Shown here: positions 1-12,148 of the stretch, piece after piece | How the letters are laid out: every line of letters starts with the position of its first letter | How positions within the stretch are numbered: position 1 is the stretch's first letter | Source of the DNA: Symsagittifera roscoffensis | Lineage: Eukaryota; Xenacoelomorpha; Acoela; Convolutidae | DNA length: 64,000 nt | Direction: 5' to 3' | Assembly: GCF_963678635.1 (NCBI RefSeq) | Contig: NC_087064.1 | Location: 39,399,055-39,463,054, forward strand | The notes under the pieces: model-generated | Told to the model about the DNA's origin: nothing | What the model saw: the letters and a program-made list of their open reading frames with translations, nothing else | Database searches by the model: none | Position numbers and translations under genes: made by a program

Positions 1-3000
1 GCATTCTCTAAGTGAAAACGCATGTGGTTTAGTTGTTTTTTCCCTTATGTTTTTTCCCAACCGATTAAAAATCTTTTTCACTTTTGGTGAAAATACGTTT
101 GGTTTTGTTTTTCCCCGAATTTTGGGGACTAATAGTTAGACTTTTTTTGAGTATAAGGATTTCTTTTGATAGTCATCTGTACAAACCATCAGAAAAAAGT
201 CGACAAAACATCAATTGCTACGTTTTTTGGAACATATCATTGTTAACTGTCAATTCATGCCAAATCTACATATAATAAAGCAGTCTGTGAGCTTAGTTAT
301 CATTCGTGATTGCTCAAAATCGTTGGAAATGCGTTTTAATTCTCACAATGAAAATGCATTTGGTTTAAATTCTTACCTTCATTTTTGAAGGTTGATGTTG
401 AATCTCACACAAACAGTAGTCATTCTAGTTTAATCGTCAGAGAAAAGTCTGGAAAAGATCAACACTTCAGTTTTTTTGGATGGTTTCTTTGCCAAACTTT
501 AATTCGGACCAAACCTGTATAAATTCAAGCAGGATGTGAGCTTTATTATTGGTTTTTATTGCTCCAATCAGTTCAAAATGCATTTGCATTCTCTCAGTGA
601 AAACGCATGTGGCTCAGGTTTTTGCCTTATGTTTTTTCCCAATCGATTGAAAATCATTTTCACTCTCAGTGAAAAGACGTTTGGTTTTGTTTTTCCCACA
701 AATTTTGGAGACTAATAGTTAGACTTTTTTGAGTAAAAGGACTTCTTTTTTGATAATCAATCATGAAGTTGACTGTCAATGACTTTCAATAACTTTCAAG
801 ACTGGTTGAAATTTTTTCAACATCAGCACCTAAGCTTTAATTTAGATCATATCTTTATCAAATACTAATTCAGGCCAAATCACCATAAAGTCATGCCAGT
901 TGTAAGCTTTATCATTGGTCGTGATTGCTTCAATCAACTCAAAATTATTTTCACTCATGGGGCGAAAAGACGTTTGCTGCATTTTTCCCCCATGTTTTGG
1001 AGACTGACTTTTAATTTTTTGATTACATCTTAGCCAAATAAAATTTCAGCCCAAATCAACATAAAATCGAGCCGATTGTGAGCTTTATTATCGGCCGTGA
1101 TTGCTCCAAGCAGCTCAAACTAATTTTCACTCTCTTATTGAAAAGAGGTCTGCTTTATTTTTCCCCCATATTCTGGAGACTGATATATATATATATATAA
1201 ATATATATATTTTGAATATAGGATTTTTTTTTTTGATATTCAACCATGAAGCTGATTTCCAACAAGTTGAGACCATTTTTAGTAACTTCGTTCAAATTGA
1301 TGCCTTTTATTTAATAAAAAATCTCGAAAACCGTCGATCTGTTCAAAACATATAATTATTAACTATCAGTTCATGCAAAATCTACTTAAAGTAAAGCAGG
1401 CTGCGAGCCTAATTATTAGTCATGATTGCTCATAATAGTTCAAAAAGCACTTTTTTTCTCAGTGAAAACGCATCTGGTTTACTTTTTCCCCCTCTTTTTT
1501 GAAGGTCAAATTTTATGTTTTTAGACTAACAGTACTTGAATTAGTTAAACCGTAAGAAAAAAGTCTGGAAAAATTCAATACAAAAATTTGTTTTGGACAG
1601 TTTTTTGCCAAACATCAAATCAGGCAAAGTCTACAAAAATCAAGCAGGCCGTTAGTTTTTTTATCAATTGTGATTGCTCCAATCAGTTCAAAGTAACACA
1701 CAGTGAAAAGAAGTCTGGTTTTGTTTCCCAGTTTTGGAGACTGATATTAAGTTTTTTTGTGATTAAATTTTTTTTATAATCAATCATGAATCTGATTTTC
1801 AAGGACCTGAGACCGTTTGAGTTTGTTCAGATTGTTGCTTTTTATTTAAAAAAATTTTCTCCAAAATTTTCAATTTTTACAAAACGTCAGAAAAAGGTCT
1901 GGCGATAGGTGAGTTTAATTATCAGTCGTGATTGCTCAAAAAGATTCAAAATGCGTTTTGATTTTGTCAGTGAAAGCGCATTTGGTTTAAATTCTTCCCT
2001 TCATTTTTGAAGGCTGATGTTGAATCTCAAACAAACAGTAGTCATTTCAGTTTAATCGTCAGAGAAAAGTCTGGAAAAGATCAACACCTAAGTTTTTTTT
2101 GGATGATTTCTTTGCCAAATTTTATTTCGGGCCAAACCTGTATAAATTCGAGCAGATTGTGAGCTTTATTATTGGTTTTTATTGCTCCAATCAGTTCAAT
2201 TGCATTTGCATTCTCTCAGTGAAAACGCATGTGGTTCAGTTTTTTCGCTTATGTTTTTTCCCAACCGATTAAAAATCTTTTTCACTTTTAGTGAAAAGAC
2301 GTTTGGTTTTGTTTTTCCCCCGACTTTTGGAGACTAACAGTTAGACTTTTTTTGAGTATAAGGATTTCTTTTGATAGTCATCTGTACAAACCATCAGAAA
2401 AAAGTCGACAAAACATCAATTGCTACGTTTTTTGGAACATATCATTGTTAAAATTCAATTCAGGCCAAATCTACATATAATAAAGCAGTCTGTGAGCTTA
2501 GTTATCATTCGTGATTGCTCAAAATCGTTGGAAATGCGTTTTAATTCTCACAATGAAAACGCATTTGGTTTAAATTCTTCCCTTCTTTTTTGAAGGTTGA
2601 TGGTGAATCTCACACAAACAGTAGTCATTTTAGTTTAATCGTCAGAGAAAAGTCTGGAAAAGATCAACACTTAGTTTTTTTTGGATGATTTCTTTGCCAA
2701 ATTTCAATTCGGGCCAAACATGTATGAATTCAAGCTGATTGTGAGCTTTTTTATTGGTTTTTATTGCTCCAATCAGTCAAAATGCATTTGCATTCTCTAA
2801 GTGAAAACGCATGTGGTTCAGTTGTTTTTTCCCTTATGTTTTTTCCCAACCGATTAAAAATCTTTTTCACTTTTAGTGAAAATACGTTTGGTTTTGTTTT
2901 TCCACCGAGTTTTGGAGACTAATGTTTAGAATTTTTTTGAGTGCAAGGATTTCTTTCGATAGTCATCTGTACAAACCATCAGAAAAAAGTCGACAAAACA

Positions 3001-4692
3001 TTAATTGCTACGTTTTTTGGAACATATAATTGTTAACTATCAATTCAGGCCAAATCTACATATAATAAAGCAGGCTGTGAACTTAGTTATCAGTCGTGAT
3101 TGCTCAAAATTGTTGGAAATGCGTTTTATTTCTCACAGTGCAAACGCATTTGGCTTAAATTCTTCCCCTCATTTTTGAAGGTTGATGTTGAATCTAACAC
3201 AAACAGTAGTCATTTTCGTTTAATCGTCAGAGAAAAGTCTGGAAAAGATCAACACCTAAGTTTTTTTTGGATGATTACTTTGCCAAATTTTAATTCGGGC
3301 CAAAACTGTATAAATTCAAGCAGTTAATTGTCCAATGAGTTCAAAATGCATTTGCATTCTCTCAGTGAATACGCATGTGGCTCAGTTTTTTCCCTAATGT
3401 TTTTTCCCAATCAATTAAAAATCATTTTCACTCTCAGTGAAAAAACGTTTGGTTTTGTTTTTTCCGCGAATTTTGGAGACTAATAGTTAGACTTTTTTGA
3501 GTGAAAGGACTTCTTTTTTGATAATCAATCATGAAGCTGACTGTCAATGACTTTCAATGACTTTCAAGACTGGTTGAAACTGTTGCAACATCAGCACCTA
3601 AGCTTTAGTTTAGATCATATCTTTACCAAATAACATTTCAGGCCAAATCAACATAAAGTCAAGCCGGTTGTAAGCTTTATCATTGGTCGTGATTGCTTCC
3701 ATCAGCTCAAAATTATTTTCACTCACTTGGCGAAAAGAGGTTTGCTTCATTTTCCCCCCATGTTTTGGAGACTGACATATAATTTTTTGGTTCCATCTTA
3801 GCCAATTAAAATTTCAGCCCAAATCAACGTAAAGTCAAGCCAATTGTGAGCTTTATTATCGGCCGTGATTGCTCCAAGCAGCTCAAAATAATTTTCACTC
3901 TCTTATTGAAAAGAGGTCTGATTTATTTTTTCCACATATTTTGGAGACTGATATATATTTTTTTTGATTATGGGATTTTTTTTGATATTCAACCATGAAG
4001 CTGATTTCCAACGAGCTGAGACCATTTTTGGTAACTTCGTTTAAATTGATGCCTTTGATTTAATAAAAAAATCTCGAAAACCGTCGATCTGAACAAACCA
4101 TCAGAAAAAAGTCGGGAAAACATCAATTGCTGCGTTTTTTGGAATATATCATTATTAACTATCAATTCAGGCAAAATCTACATAAACTAAAGCAGGCTGC
4201 GAGCCTAATTATCAGTCATGATTGCTCATAATAGTTCAAAAAACTTTTTCCTTTTCTCAGTGAAAACGCATCTGGTTTATTTTTTTACCCTCTTTTTTGA
4301 AGGTCGAATTTTATGTTTTTAAATTAACAGTACTTAAATTAGTCAAACCGTAAGAAAAAATTCTGGAAAAAAACTATACAAACATTTGTTTTGGATCAGT
4401 TTTTTGCCAATTATCAATTCAGGCTAAGTCTCCAAGAAGTCAAGCAGTCTGTTAGTTTATTATCAATTGTGATTGCTCCAATCAGTTCAAAGTAACTTCC
4501 ACACACAGTGAAAAGAAGTCTGGTTTTGTTTCCCAGTTTTGGAGACTGATATTAAGATTTTTTCTGATTAATTTTTTTATAAACAATCATGAATCTGATT
4601 TTCAATGAGCTGAGATCGTTTGAGTTTGTTTAGATTGTTGCCTATTATTAAAAAAGAATTCTCCGAAACTTTCAATTTCTAGAAAACATCAG
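1..4692. repeat. Satellite-like array with higher-order repeat structure
   Basis: AT-rich divergent tandem monomers continue off the left edge. A recurrent landmark resembling GTGATTGCTCCAATCAGTTC occurs near 306, 560, 920, 1096, 1422, 1668, 1925, 2177, 2509, 2757, 3100, 3325, 3690, 3866, 4218 and 4470. The monomers fall into about six types (A-F by order). The order reads A B C D E F, A B, A B, A B C D E F, so whole blocks were duplicated in register. Typical shared strings are CAGTGAAAACGCATTTGG, TTTTGGAGACTGAT and AAAAAGTCTGGAAAAGATC. No convincing coding frame is present; short open frames here have no repeat-independent conservation. The array stops abruptly at 4692, where an LTR begins. 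Confidence 0.85.
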
Positions 4693-6111
4693 TGTAAGAC
4701 ACATGTTCACTGTGTGGCGACCTGGTAGGGTTTGGGTACGCTCGCTCGAAGAGGGTGAGTACCTCATTACTTTTCCTAGCCATAGAGTTTCTTAGTTTTA
4801 ATATTGAGGCATCATTATAATTGGTGAGTGACATTAAGTTAGTTTCAACGGGTGCGTGGCCGTGTCATCTCCCACTTTTTTAATCAGCAAGAGCGAGAAG
4901 AAATTCTATGGCGAGATGACGTAAGTAGTCAGAAATTTTTTTTTATCCACGACACTTCTCATAGTGCAAATTTTGTGAAGATGTTGAAAGGATGTGAAAT
5001 GTAGTAGTATGTCATTTATGCCCCGCAGTGAGTTGAGGTGGAGTAGATAAATTTCTTTTTCTGATGCAATTTGTAAGGCTGATGATAGAGAAGTGGAATA
5101 CTACTTGACGATAACCCGGAGCTATGCGATCAATGGGGACATTGAAGGGGACTGTCCGGGGAGTATGTGTCAATTCCCCGGATTGGCACAGCGAGCGGAA
5201 CCTCCCGTCGCAGCACGAAAACGACGTTAGAGGCCTAAGTCGTCATATATTGATATGAAGGAGGCTAGAATATTCTAGAAGGAATTTTTTTTTAAAATTC
5301 GAATTGCGATGTTACATTTCTGAGAAATGTAAAAACGGCCATGTATAGCCGGAAAATAGAAAAAAAACAACTACAACTGAATTAGCGAGAGACAGGCTGT
5401 CGAGAAAAATGAAAGAAAAAGCGAAGCCTCTTATCGTGAAGATGGTCGAGAAAGTTGAAAGAAAAAAGCGAAGCCTCTTATTGCGACGATCGCGCACGAT
5501 CGCGCACGATAAGACATTTAACTGAAGTAATTAACCAGAAATGAGGCTTCATTGGGGAAGAAGGAAGGAGCAGTACCCTCCCGTGCCACGACGTTAGAGT
5601 GATAACGACGCTATTACTGGAAGAGCGCGGAAGCGGAGGCTCGACACCCAGAGACTGATATATGGTAAAAGACTGTAGTAAACTAACTTTTTGGCAACTC
5701 TGATGTCCTAAAAAATTGAATTAACACTGGTATTATTTGTTATTTTAGAGAATGAGTAGCTAGAGAGAGGAATGGGTCAATCCATCTCCAATGGATTTAA
5801 TATAGAACTGTCACCAAAAACATAGTAAAATAGGATATTCGAGCCGTGTTTTTAATAGCAATCAAGTAGTCTGGGGATCTGAGACCCAGCTGTGTGGTTA
5901 TCTTCGCATGTTAGCGGAAGCTGAATAAAAGTAGTTTGACTGATGGCCTGAAAATAGAAACTTTTTACTTAGCCCGAAACAGACCAGAAAATCAACTGGC
6001 TAGGTCGAGACGGTGAAAAACGAGTAGAATGTAGGAAATTGACGCCGGCCAGTCGTCTATAGGTACTTTTTCTACGCTCCGTCACTGTGTATTATTCGGG
6101 CGAATGTTAAA
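4693..6111 (+). repeat. Isolated LTR of the giant gypsy-type element
   Basis: The segment is homologous along its length to 37550-38906. It begins TGTAAGACACATGTTCACTG and ends CGAATGTTA, where the right LTR ends GTTACA. It contains the same G-rich string GGGGACTGTCCGGGGAGTA at 5146-5165, followed by TGTGTC. It is more diverged from the other copies than they are from each other, so it is probably older. Its left flank is satellite and its right flank is PLE coding sequence, with no target-site duplication. That suggests recombination or deletion rather than a simple solo LTR. A hairpin TTTCTGAGAAA lies near 5320. The internal open frame on the minus strand at 5312-5497 is not considered real. 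Confidence 0.75.
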
Positions 6112-6545
6112 AATCACTATAGCCACAGCAAAATTACTGTCAGAATGTGTCTCTGTACTTCACAAAATATTCTCCAAAACTAAACACGAAGAAAACTGAG
6201 CTCACCACAAGAAAACTAGAACCATGTTTACCATCACTGAAGTCAGCATTTTCTAAGTCAAGAGTGGTTTATAAACTGTCATGTAGTTGATACACTTCCA
6301 CCTATGTCGGACAAACTGTTCGACATTTGACCACTAGAATTGAGGAATATAAGAAAGCAGACTCACCGGTAGGCCTCCACCTTCAGCAATGCCAACTTGA
6401 GGGAAAAAGCGCAGATCTTAGTTGAGAAACTATAGACAGGTCAAACAACTAAACAAAATTGTTTACACTAGAGGCAATACATATCAGGAAAGAGAAACTG
6501 GGCGTGAACACGCGCGATGAGTATAGGAGCAGGGAAATAACACTG
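6112..6545 (+). pseudogene. Penelope-like element 3' fragment (GIY-YIG domain and C-terminus)
   Basis: Translation in shifting frames gives TTRKLEPCLPSLK, then STYVGQTVRHLTTRIEEYK (GIY-YIG core around 6300-6360), then TKLFTLEAIHIRK and NTRDEYRSRE. This is the conserved C-terminus of PLE proteins. It aligns with 14345-14620 plus 38907-39002 of the second PLE copy. The RT domain is absent and the frame holds stops and indels, so it is dead. It abuts an LTR on its left, with no PLE sequence on the other side of that LTR. The function of the intact family is target cleavage by the GIY-YIG nuclease during retrotransposition. Confidence 0.75.
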
Positions 6546-6875
6546 AAAATTTAGTTCCAAAACATTTTTGGTTTTTTATTTAAAACGTACATGTCTAAAT
6601 CGAAATTATGACTCAGAAATTTCCAGACAAAATGATTCAAAACTGTTCAATTATTTTTAGAGGTTAAAAGTATTTTAATCTTAATAGTAAATTAGAGGTC
6701 AACTGTGATGGGCTAATTTTTTAAGATGAGTGTTTAGAACCAAAATGTATGTGAAGTATTGTAAATAAAATTTGTAAATTGATGTTTTATCGTCATTTAG
6801 ATTAGTTTATTGTAAAAATCCTGACAATACAAATAGTTGCGAAAACGTTTGAAATTTATTTTTTTAGCAAAAATT
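6546..6875 (+). repeat. PLE 3' UTR and retroelement tail
   Basis: The part after the PLE stop resembles 39003-39120 (shared AAATCGAA...TTATAACYCAGAAA block), so it is likely the PLE 3' untranslated region. At about 6815-6860 the sequence ATTGTAAAAATCCTGACAATAC...GCGAAAACGTTTGAA resembles the tail of the CR1-like LINE at 43015-43065. No gene is seen. Confidence 0.45.
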
Positions 6876-6929
6876 TCCGGAGTTGATAATATTTAGCAAA
6901 AAAGATCAAGGCAGAAACCATAATTCAAA

Positions 6930-7560
6930 GCTCAATATAAAAATATATGATAACAAAATAGGAGAAAAACCAGAAGTTGAATATTTTGGGTTAATTCTAG
7001 AACAGTTCCTAACCTATCAGTGAGAAGGTGAAAATTTATTAAGAAAAATGGCTTGCGGGATCTAAACATTACAATCGATTAAAAAAAAACACTGATAATC
7101 AAAAACTGATTACTTTTTTTGAACTCTTCATTTATAAGCCATCTGCATTACCCAGCAATACTATTAGGCAGTTTGACATCCATTCTAATAATATTCCTTG
7201 AAAAACAACTGAGTTGGGCAAAAAAGACCTGCTGTGCCAGAAAAAAAATTGATTCTTCATCCGATCTCAAGGTGGAATACAAGGTACTTCCGGTTTCCTT
7301 GTTTCTCGATTAGAAAATAGTTTGCCATCTATAGAAAATCAAACATACCTTACTATCGGCATACTTAAAAATCGAGTACGTGAACAACACATTTGACGAA
7401 AACCAAAGAACTAAAAAACTACACTTTCAAGCAAGATTCAGCATTCATATCGAAATTTTTATTTTCAGAAAATCCAAATCGAAATGCAAATTCGAACAGA
7501 AGAGCAGCAGTTTAACTTACAAGACTAAGAAATTTTAATTTAAGAAAAATTTTCTATCCA
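6930..7560 (+). pseudogene. Decayed non-LTR RT C-terminal fragment (tentative)
   Basis: Conceptual translation across several stops and frame changes gives pieces reminiscent of the region after the RT palm in jockey/CR1-type LINEs: KPEVEYFGLILEQFLTYQ, then SSFISHLHYPAILLGS, then LSSKIQHSYRNFYFQK. No catalytic motif remains and no single frame is open for more than 64 codons. The assignment rests on loose pattern similarity only; it could be unrelated AT-rich sequence. Confidence 0.3.
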
Positions 7561-8185
7561 TTTTTTGTGAAGATCCTTCTATGGCAACTATGAAAAACAA
7601 CATGGAAACAATTTAAATTTATTTGATATTAAAATTCTAAACATTTTTTATGATTTGTAAATAAATTTATAACCCAGAAAAGCTGTGCGACTAACAGTGG
7701 CTCAATAATATTCATTATGTTTCTTCAATTAAAGTGTTTTTTTTTACATAAACCTATTTTCTCTGCAGTTTGTTACGGGTTTCTCTGCAGTTGTTAGTTT
7801 TCTCAATCTGGTTGAGTAGATTGGAAAAGATCTGACTCTTTACTTTTATCCACGTCATTTTTTTTCTTTTCTTTCATGAATTTTTAATGTTCTTTTTCAA
7901 TTGGGTGAAATGATGAAGGACGAGTGTTGTAGCTTCAGTTACCATGATAAAAAGCAAACTTTCCTTCATTTTGGATAGTCGAAAACCATATCCAAATACC
8001 AACTTGTGATTTACAAATGACATCTACCGATTCATAAACGGCGTCTTTCGGTTTTAAGTGCCATCCCCCCGATTGACTAACGCCCTAACGCGATTAACAA
8101 TGGAGTTTTTTCGATTTTAATAAATGGTGGGATGGTTTATTTCACCCCGGATATCGAATTTTTCTTCACTCCTATGATTCCACGT
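7561..8185. other. Non-coding AT-rich stretch
   Basis: No open frame, RNA gene or repeat boundary that I can support. A short block near 7905-7960 (GATGAAGGACGAGTG...TTACCATGATA) weakly resembles 11680-11720 downstream of the LINE pseudogene, suggesting leftover LINE 3' sequence. Confidence 0.4.
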
Positions 8186-8331
8186 TTGAATTATACTGTG
8201 TACTAGTAGTCGGTCCCAAAAAAACAAAGTTCGTACTTCTCAGTGTTCAAGCTCAGGCCGTAATTTTGTTCCGATTTCAGAATGATTTTAAGGTCCCGGA
8301 GTACAACCGTATAGTCGTCGGCTAAATTCCA
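8186..8331 (-). repeat. Inverted fragment of the 8922-11510 LINE family
   Basis: The reverse complement reads GAATTTAGCCGACGACTATA...TGTACTCCGGGACC...GGGACCGACTACTAGTACACAGTAT. It matches plus-strand 10095-10240 of the neighbouring LINE pseudogene closely over about 146 bp. It covers the stretch after the RT catalytic box. No flanking match was seen, so it is an isolated fragment in opposite orientation. Confidence 0.8.
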
Positions 8332-8921
8332 TGATCTAAATACCAGATGTTGTGATAGCCTAATTGTTGTGATAGATTTATTAAATAGATTTGTTATGTT
8401 TGATGTTTGTGCCTGTTAGTGGAGCGGCCTCTGAGGGATTTGAGAGACAGTCTGTCAAGTGGCTTTCTGTGGGGAGGTGGGAAACTGGAACTGGCTTGAA
8501 GAGTCTGGTGGTGCACCGCTGGACCTACTGAGCTCGGGTGAGATTGTTCCTTGTTTTTGGTTTTTATAATTCGATTTTATAATTTAAATTAATTAAATTG
8601 TCTTTCTTTTTTTTTATTTGCTGACTTATAAAATTCCCATTAAGCGCTTATCATGGGTTAGTTCAGTCCCCTAAAGTTCAGTCAAAATCCTTTTTTTTAC
8701 CTTTATGCTGCGTCAAGATGAGGAAAAACAACAAAAAGTGTACAAGCAAAGATTGCTTAAAACCTTCAGGACTGATTAATTGGATTAAATTGTTGATTTA
8801 GTTGGTATCATATCAGTTGTGTAAATATTTCTCTTAGCGACTCTTAGAAAGTCCAATGGTTTCAATGTCCTTTATGCGTTGGTGTAAAATCTGTTAGTAA
8901 CCGACAATAGGTAATGAGTTA
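8332..8921. other. Non-coding stretch upstream of LINE pseudogene
   Basis: A locally GC-richer patch (about 8405-8545) interrupts AT-rich sequence. It may be 5' sequence of the LINE that follows, but I cannot identify a protein or motif in it. Confidence 0.35.
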
Positions 8922-11510
8922 GTGCTAGAAAATTATGTTAATACAGCCATCTCAAATGTCCGAGTACTCAAGAGAGTACCAAAAGACTCGCGTGTTCCCT
9001 TGGCGGAAAGTCTGTCGGACAAATTAAATGACGTCGTCTACAGTGTAGAAGATGTTACAAAATGGCTAATTTTTTTAACGTCGTTCTTGTTTTGTTTGGA
9101 GCAATCGAAAAGAAGTGGACGCAAACAGACCACAAGCATGAGCTCTTTGATAAATAAAAAAATTCGAGCAAATGACGTGTCACTTCCAAAACCCCTTCCC
9201 CAAGTTTCAAGCCCGCCTCTGAGTGACCTCGAGCAGAGAAAAAGCTAATAAAGAGTAAGCTCGATGAAGGAAATGTAAAGGGAGGAATAAGGCTTGTTGC
9301 TTCGGATGACAAAATTGCTCCTTATTCAAGTGATAACTACCAAAAATTGTTGGCTAAGCACCCTCAGCGAGCCAAATTTGCAGCTCCAAATCCAGAAAGT
9401 TTGGATAGTTTTTTCGTAACCGATTTTGACCTATACAAAACGATAATGTCCTTTCCGAATGGATCAGCAGTAGGTCCTGATAAAACACTTCCTCAAATTT
9501 TTAAAGATCTTGCTAGTAAGTCGAATGGCAGTGCAGGTCTTAATTTTCTGTAATCGCTGACTAAGCTGATAAACCTCATTGGAGATGGCAAAATATCCGA
9601 AAACCTAAGACTTTTCTTTTTTGGCGCAAAGCTTATCGCCCTCATAAATATAGACGGAGTGTTGAGACCGATTGCCATAGGCAACACGCTGAGACGTATC
9701 GCGTCTAAATGCGCTGGAAGCAAGGCCCTCTTCGAGTGACAAAAATTTTTCGGAAATGTACAGGTAGGATGCGGTACCAAACGAGGAGCAGAAATAGCTG
9801 CACACTCGTTTCGAAATCTAATTGAACGCGACGACAATCCAAAATGGACTGTTCTTTTTAAACTAGATTTTAAGAATGCCTTTAACTCTCTAAATAGAGA
9901 AACAATGCTGAATCATGTTTATTCAAATCGCCCCGAATTGTATAATTACACTCATTGCGCGTATGGTAAACCTAGTTACTTTTTTTATGGAAGCTCTGTC
10001 ATAATGTCAGAAGGCGGAACTCAGCAAGGTGATCCTGAAGCCCATTCTTTTTTGCGGAAACAATTCATACACTAGTCAAACAGTTAGATGATAGAAATTT
10101 AGCCGACGACTATAGGGTTGTACTCTGGGACCTGAAAAACAATCTGAAATCGGAACAAATTTACGGCCTGAGCTTGAACATTGAGAAGTGCGAATTTTGT
10201 TTTTTGGGACCGACTACTAGTACACAGTATCATTCAATTTTAACACAATTTCGAAAAATATGCCCCAATACAAAAATAGAAACAAAAGAAGAACTCCTCA
10301 TTTTAGGATCTCCAATCGGCGAACTTTGCCGAAAAGAACTGCTCGACGAAAAAATTAAGGAGCTTGAAAAAATCTCGGATGTCGTTGACAAACTAGACGC
10401 CCATAGTGGTTTTAAACTCCTGAAAAATTGCTTTAAAATGCCAAAACTCCTATACTTTTGCCTACGAGCCCTTGTTTTTTGCAAAATGATTTTTTGGAAC
10501 GCTACGACAAATTCTTAAGAAGTTCGTTATGCAAGGTCACTAACGTAAAAATGGAAGATAACCATTTTTACTAGCAGTTCTCCCGGCTGCCAAAGGTGGC
10601 TTGGGCGTTTCTTCCGCTCGTCTACTCGCTTTACTCGCTTTCTTAGCCTCAGCAGTAGGAGTAGAAGATGCCTTGAGCGAAAACTTTGGTTTGGAGCATG
10701 TGGATGGAACCTATGATGATGCGCTTAAACGGTGATTTTAACTTGGAAAAATTGAAATGGCTCCGGAAAATGAAATCCAAAAAAATTGGACGTAGCCAAT
10801 TTTTGACAGCGAAATTGCAGACTTGATTTTACGAGTCGGACGAACGGACGTAAAAAGATTCAACGCGTTTCAAGATAGATTTGGCTCCCAATGGTTGAAC
10901 GTCATCCCGTGCAAAAGTTTAAGGTTGAAACTGTTGAACCAACATTTCAGAATTGCGATAGGATTTCAATTAGGCTCAAAAATATGAGATCAGCATAAAT
11001 GCGAGTGCGGAAAAGATGTTTCCGAGAACGGTTGGCATGCTTCAGAAGACATTCAAACTTGAATGCCCTTCTGAAGCAGAGTTTATCTTCAGCTCACATT
11101 CCGTCTGTTTTAGAACCGCGACACCTCTACAGGACCGACCAGACGGTTTGATGCTCGTTCCATGGGCTGTTGGTAAGCAGCTCTTGTGGTATGTAATGAT
11201 AGTAGACTCCTTAGCTCCTTGTAGGATTAATGCCGGGTCGGTTTGTAACCCTGGTACGGCTGTCCCTGAAGCTGAGGAGCAAAAAAATGACAAGTATAAA
11301 GATCTTGTAGATGATGGATATCTTTTTCAACCGCTAGCTTCTGAAATTCAGCACAGAAATTTTTTGAGCGAGCTTCGTAAGAACCTAAGCATATGCACTG
11401 AGGAACCCAGAGCAGGCAGCTTTTTAAAACAGAGAATCTCCCTGGCAATACAGATTGCGAACGCCGCTTGCGTACTCGGAACAATAAATGATAAAATAAC
11501 TTTCGACTAA
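8922..11510 (+). pseudogene. Non-LTR retrotransposon RT with C-terminal nuclease-like domain, decayed
   Basis: Fragments in order: an N-terminal conserved block (RVLKRVPKDSRVPLAESLS, from 8922); a pre-RT motif GSAVGPDKTLPQIFKDL (9455-9505); LRPIAIGNTLRRIASK (about 9665-9710); QVGCGTKRGAEIAAHSFR (9765-9820); palm motif A LFKLDFKNAFNSLNRE (9855-9900); and motif B SEGGTQQGDPEA (about 10005-10040). The stretch expected to hold the catalytic aspartate pair is deleted, leaving LADDYRVVL. Then come YGLSLNIEKCEFCFLGP (10164-10215) and a C-terminal domain (11016-11510) with RPDG, AEEQK and the closing block LKQRISLAIQIANAACVLGT. The RPDG...D...AEE pattern resembles a PD-(D/E)XK-like nuclease fold; that is inference. 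At least four stops or frameshifts make it inactive. The family is a LINE common in invertebrates; I cannot name the clade securely. Confidence 0.75.
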
Positions 11511-12148
11511 ATTTTTTATTTGTAACACTTGTACATTATATTTTCTCGTGTCGAGTTGCGTGTTCTTATTGAAGAAACGTAACCCGTATCAATTTTAATT
11601 GAAAAGGGCTTAAACACTTGTCATCTTCTTTTATCATCACTTCCATATCTAAAAATTCCAAAGATTTTGACTGGAATACGTGATGAAGGGACTCCTGACT
11701 GTAACCTCGGTTACTATGATACTTTTGATAGTAACTGAGGTACAGTTGAAGTATTTACAATCAAAGCGAAGACAAATTAGTGGCATTGTCTACTGCAGCA
11801 GAACGGGCACTCCCGATATTTTGAGGATCTGCGGAAGACAGAGATAATCGTCATAAAAACAAATGGTAGCCTTATCTCTAGAAGGAAGAGGAAGAATCCT
11901 GCGGCCCTCAGAGAGTATATTCAACTGCACCAGTCAAGTGAATTGGAGTTGAAGTCACTACGGCTGGTGCTGTCCCATCGAGACCACCTGCCAGGAATTT
12001 TCTCAAGGATACGGGCCAAGACCAAGAAACCATCGCAGGGACGCCGCGGAGGTGTTGGCTGGTGACCTCCTGCCGGAACCGAACGACCAATAAGGGGTAA
12101 GATTTTGTTGTGGCTGTTTTTTCTTTGCTGAGTGCCACATGAGTTTAA
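11511..12148. other. LINE 3' end and presumed PLE 5' region
   Basis: AT-rich sequence to about 11780 is probably LINE 3' UTR and includes a strong hairpin. From about 11780 composition becomes more balanced and leads without a break into the PLE reading frame, so 11780-12148 is probably PLE 5' sequence. Short minus-strand open frames here (11908-12200) have no recognisable product. Confidence 0.4.
11704..11741. repeat. Short perfect-stem hairpin
   Basis: Arms 11704-11717 (ACCTCGGTTACTAT) and 11728-11741 (ATAGTAACTGAGGT) pair with one mismatch around a 10-nt loop. It lies in the presumed 3' UTR of the LINE pseudogene, where a stem could serve RT recognition; that role is inference. Confidence 0.6.

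Noticed and set aside
5080-5110. CTGATGATAGAGAAGTGGAA as a hammerhead ribozyme in the LTR
   Set aside because: No GAAA core in place, and the homologous site in the right LTR (near 37930) does not keep the motif.
4693-6111. Treating the 4693/37550 repeat as the pseudo-LTR of the PLE
   Set aside because: It does not follow either PLE C-terminus, and removing 14625-38906 restores the PLE frame exactly, so it belongs to the inserted element.
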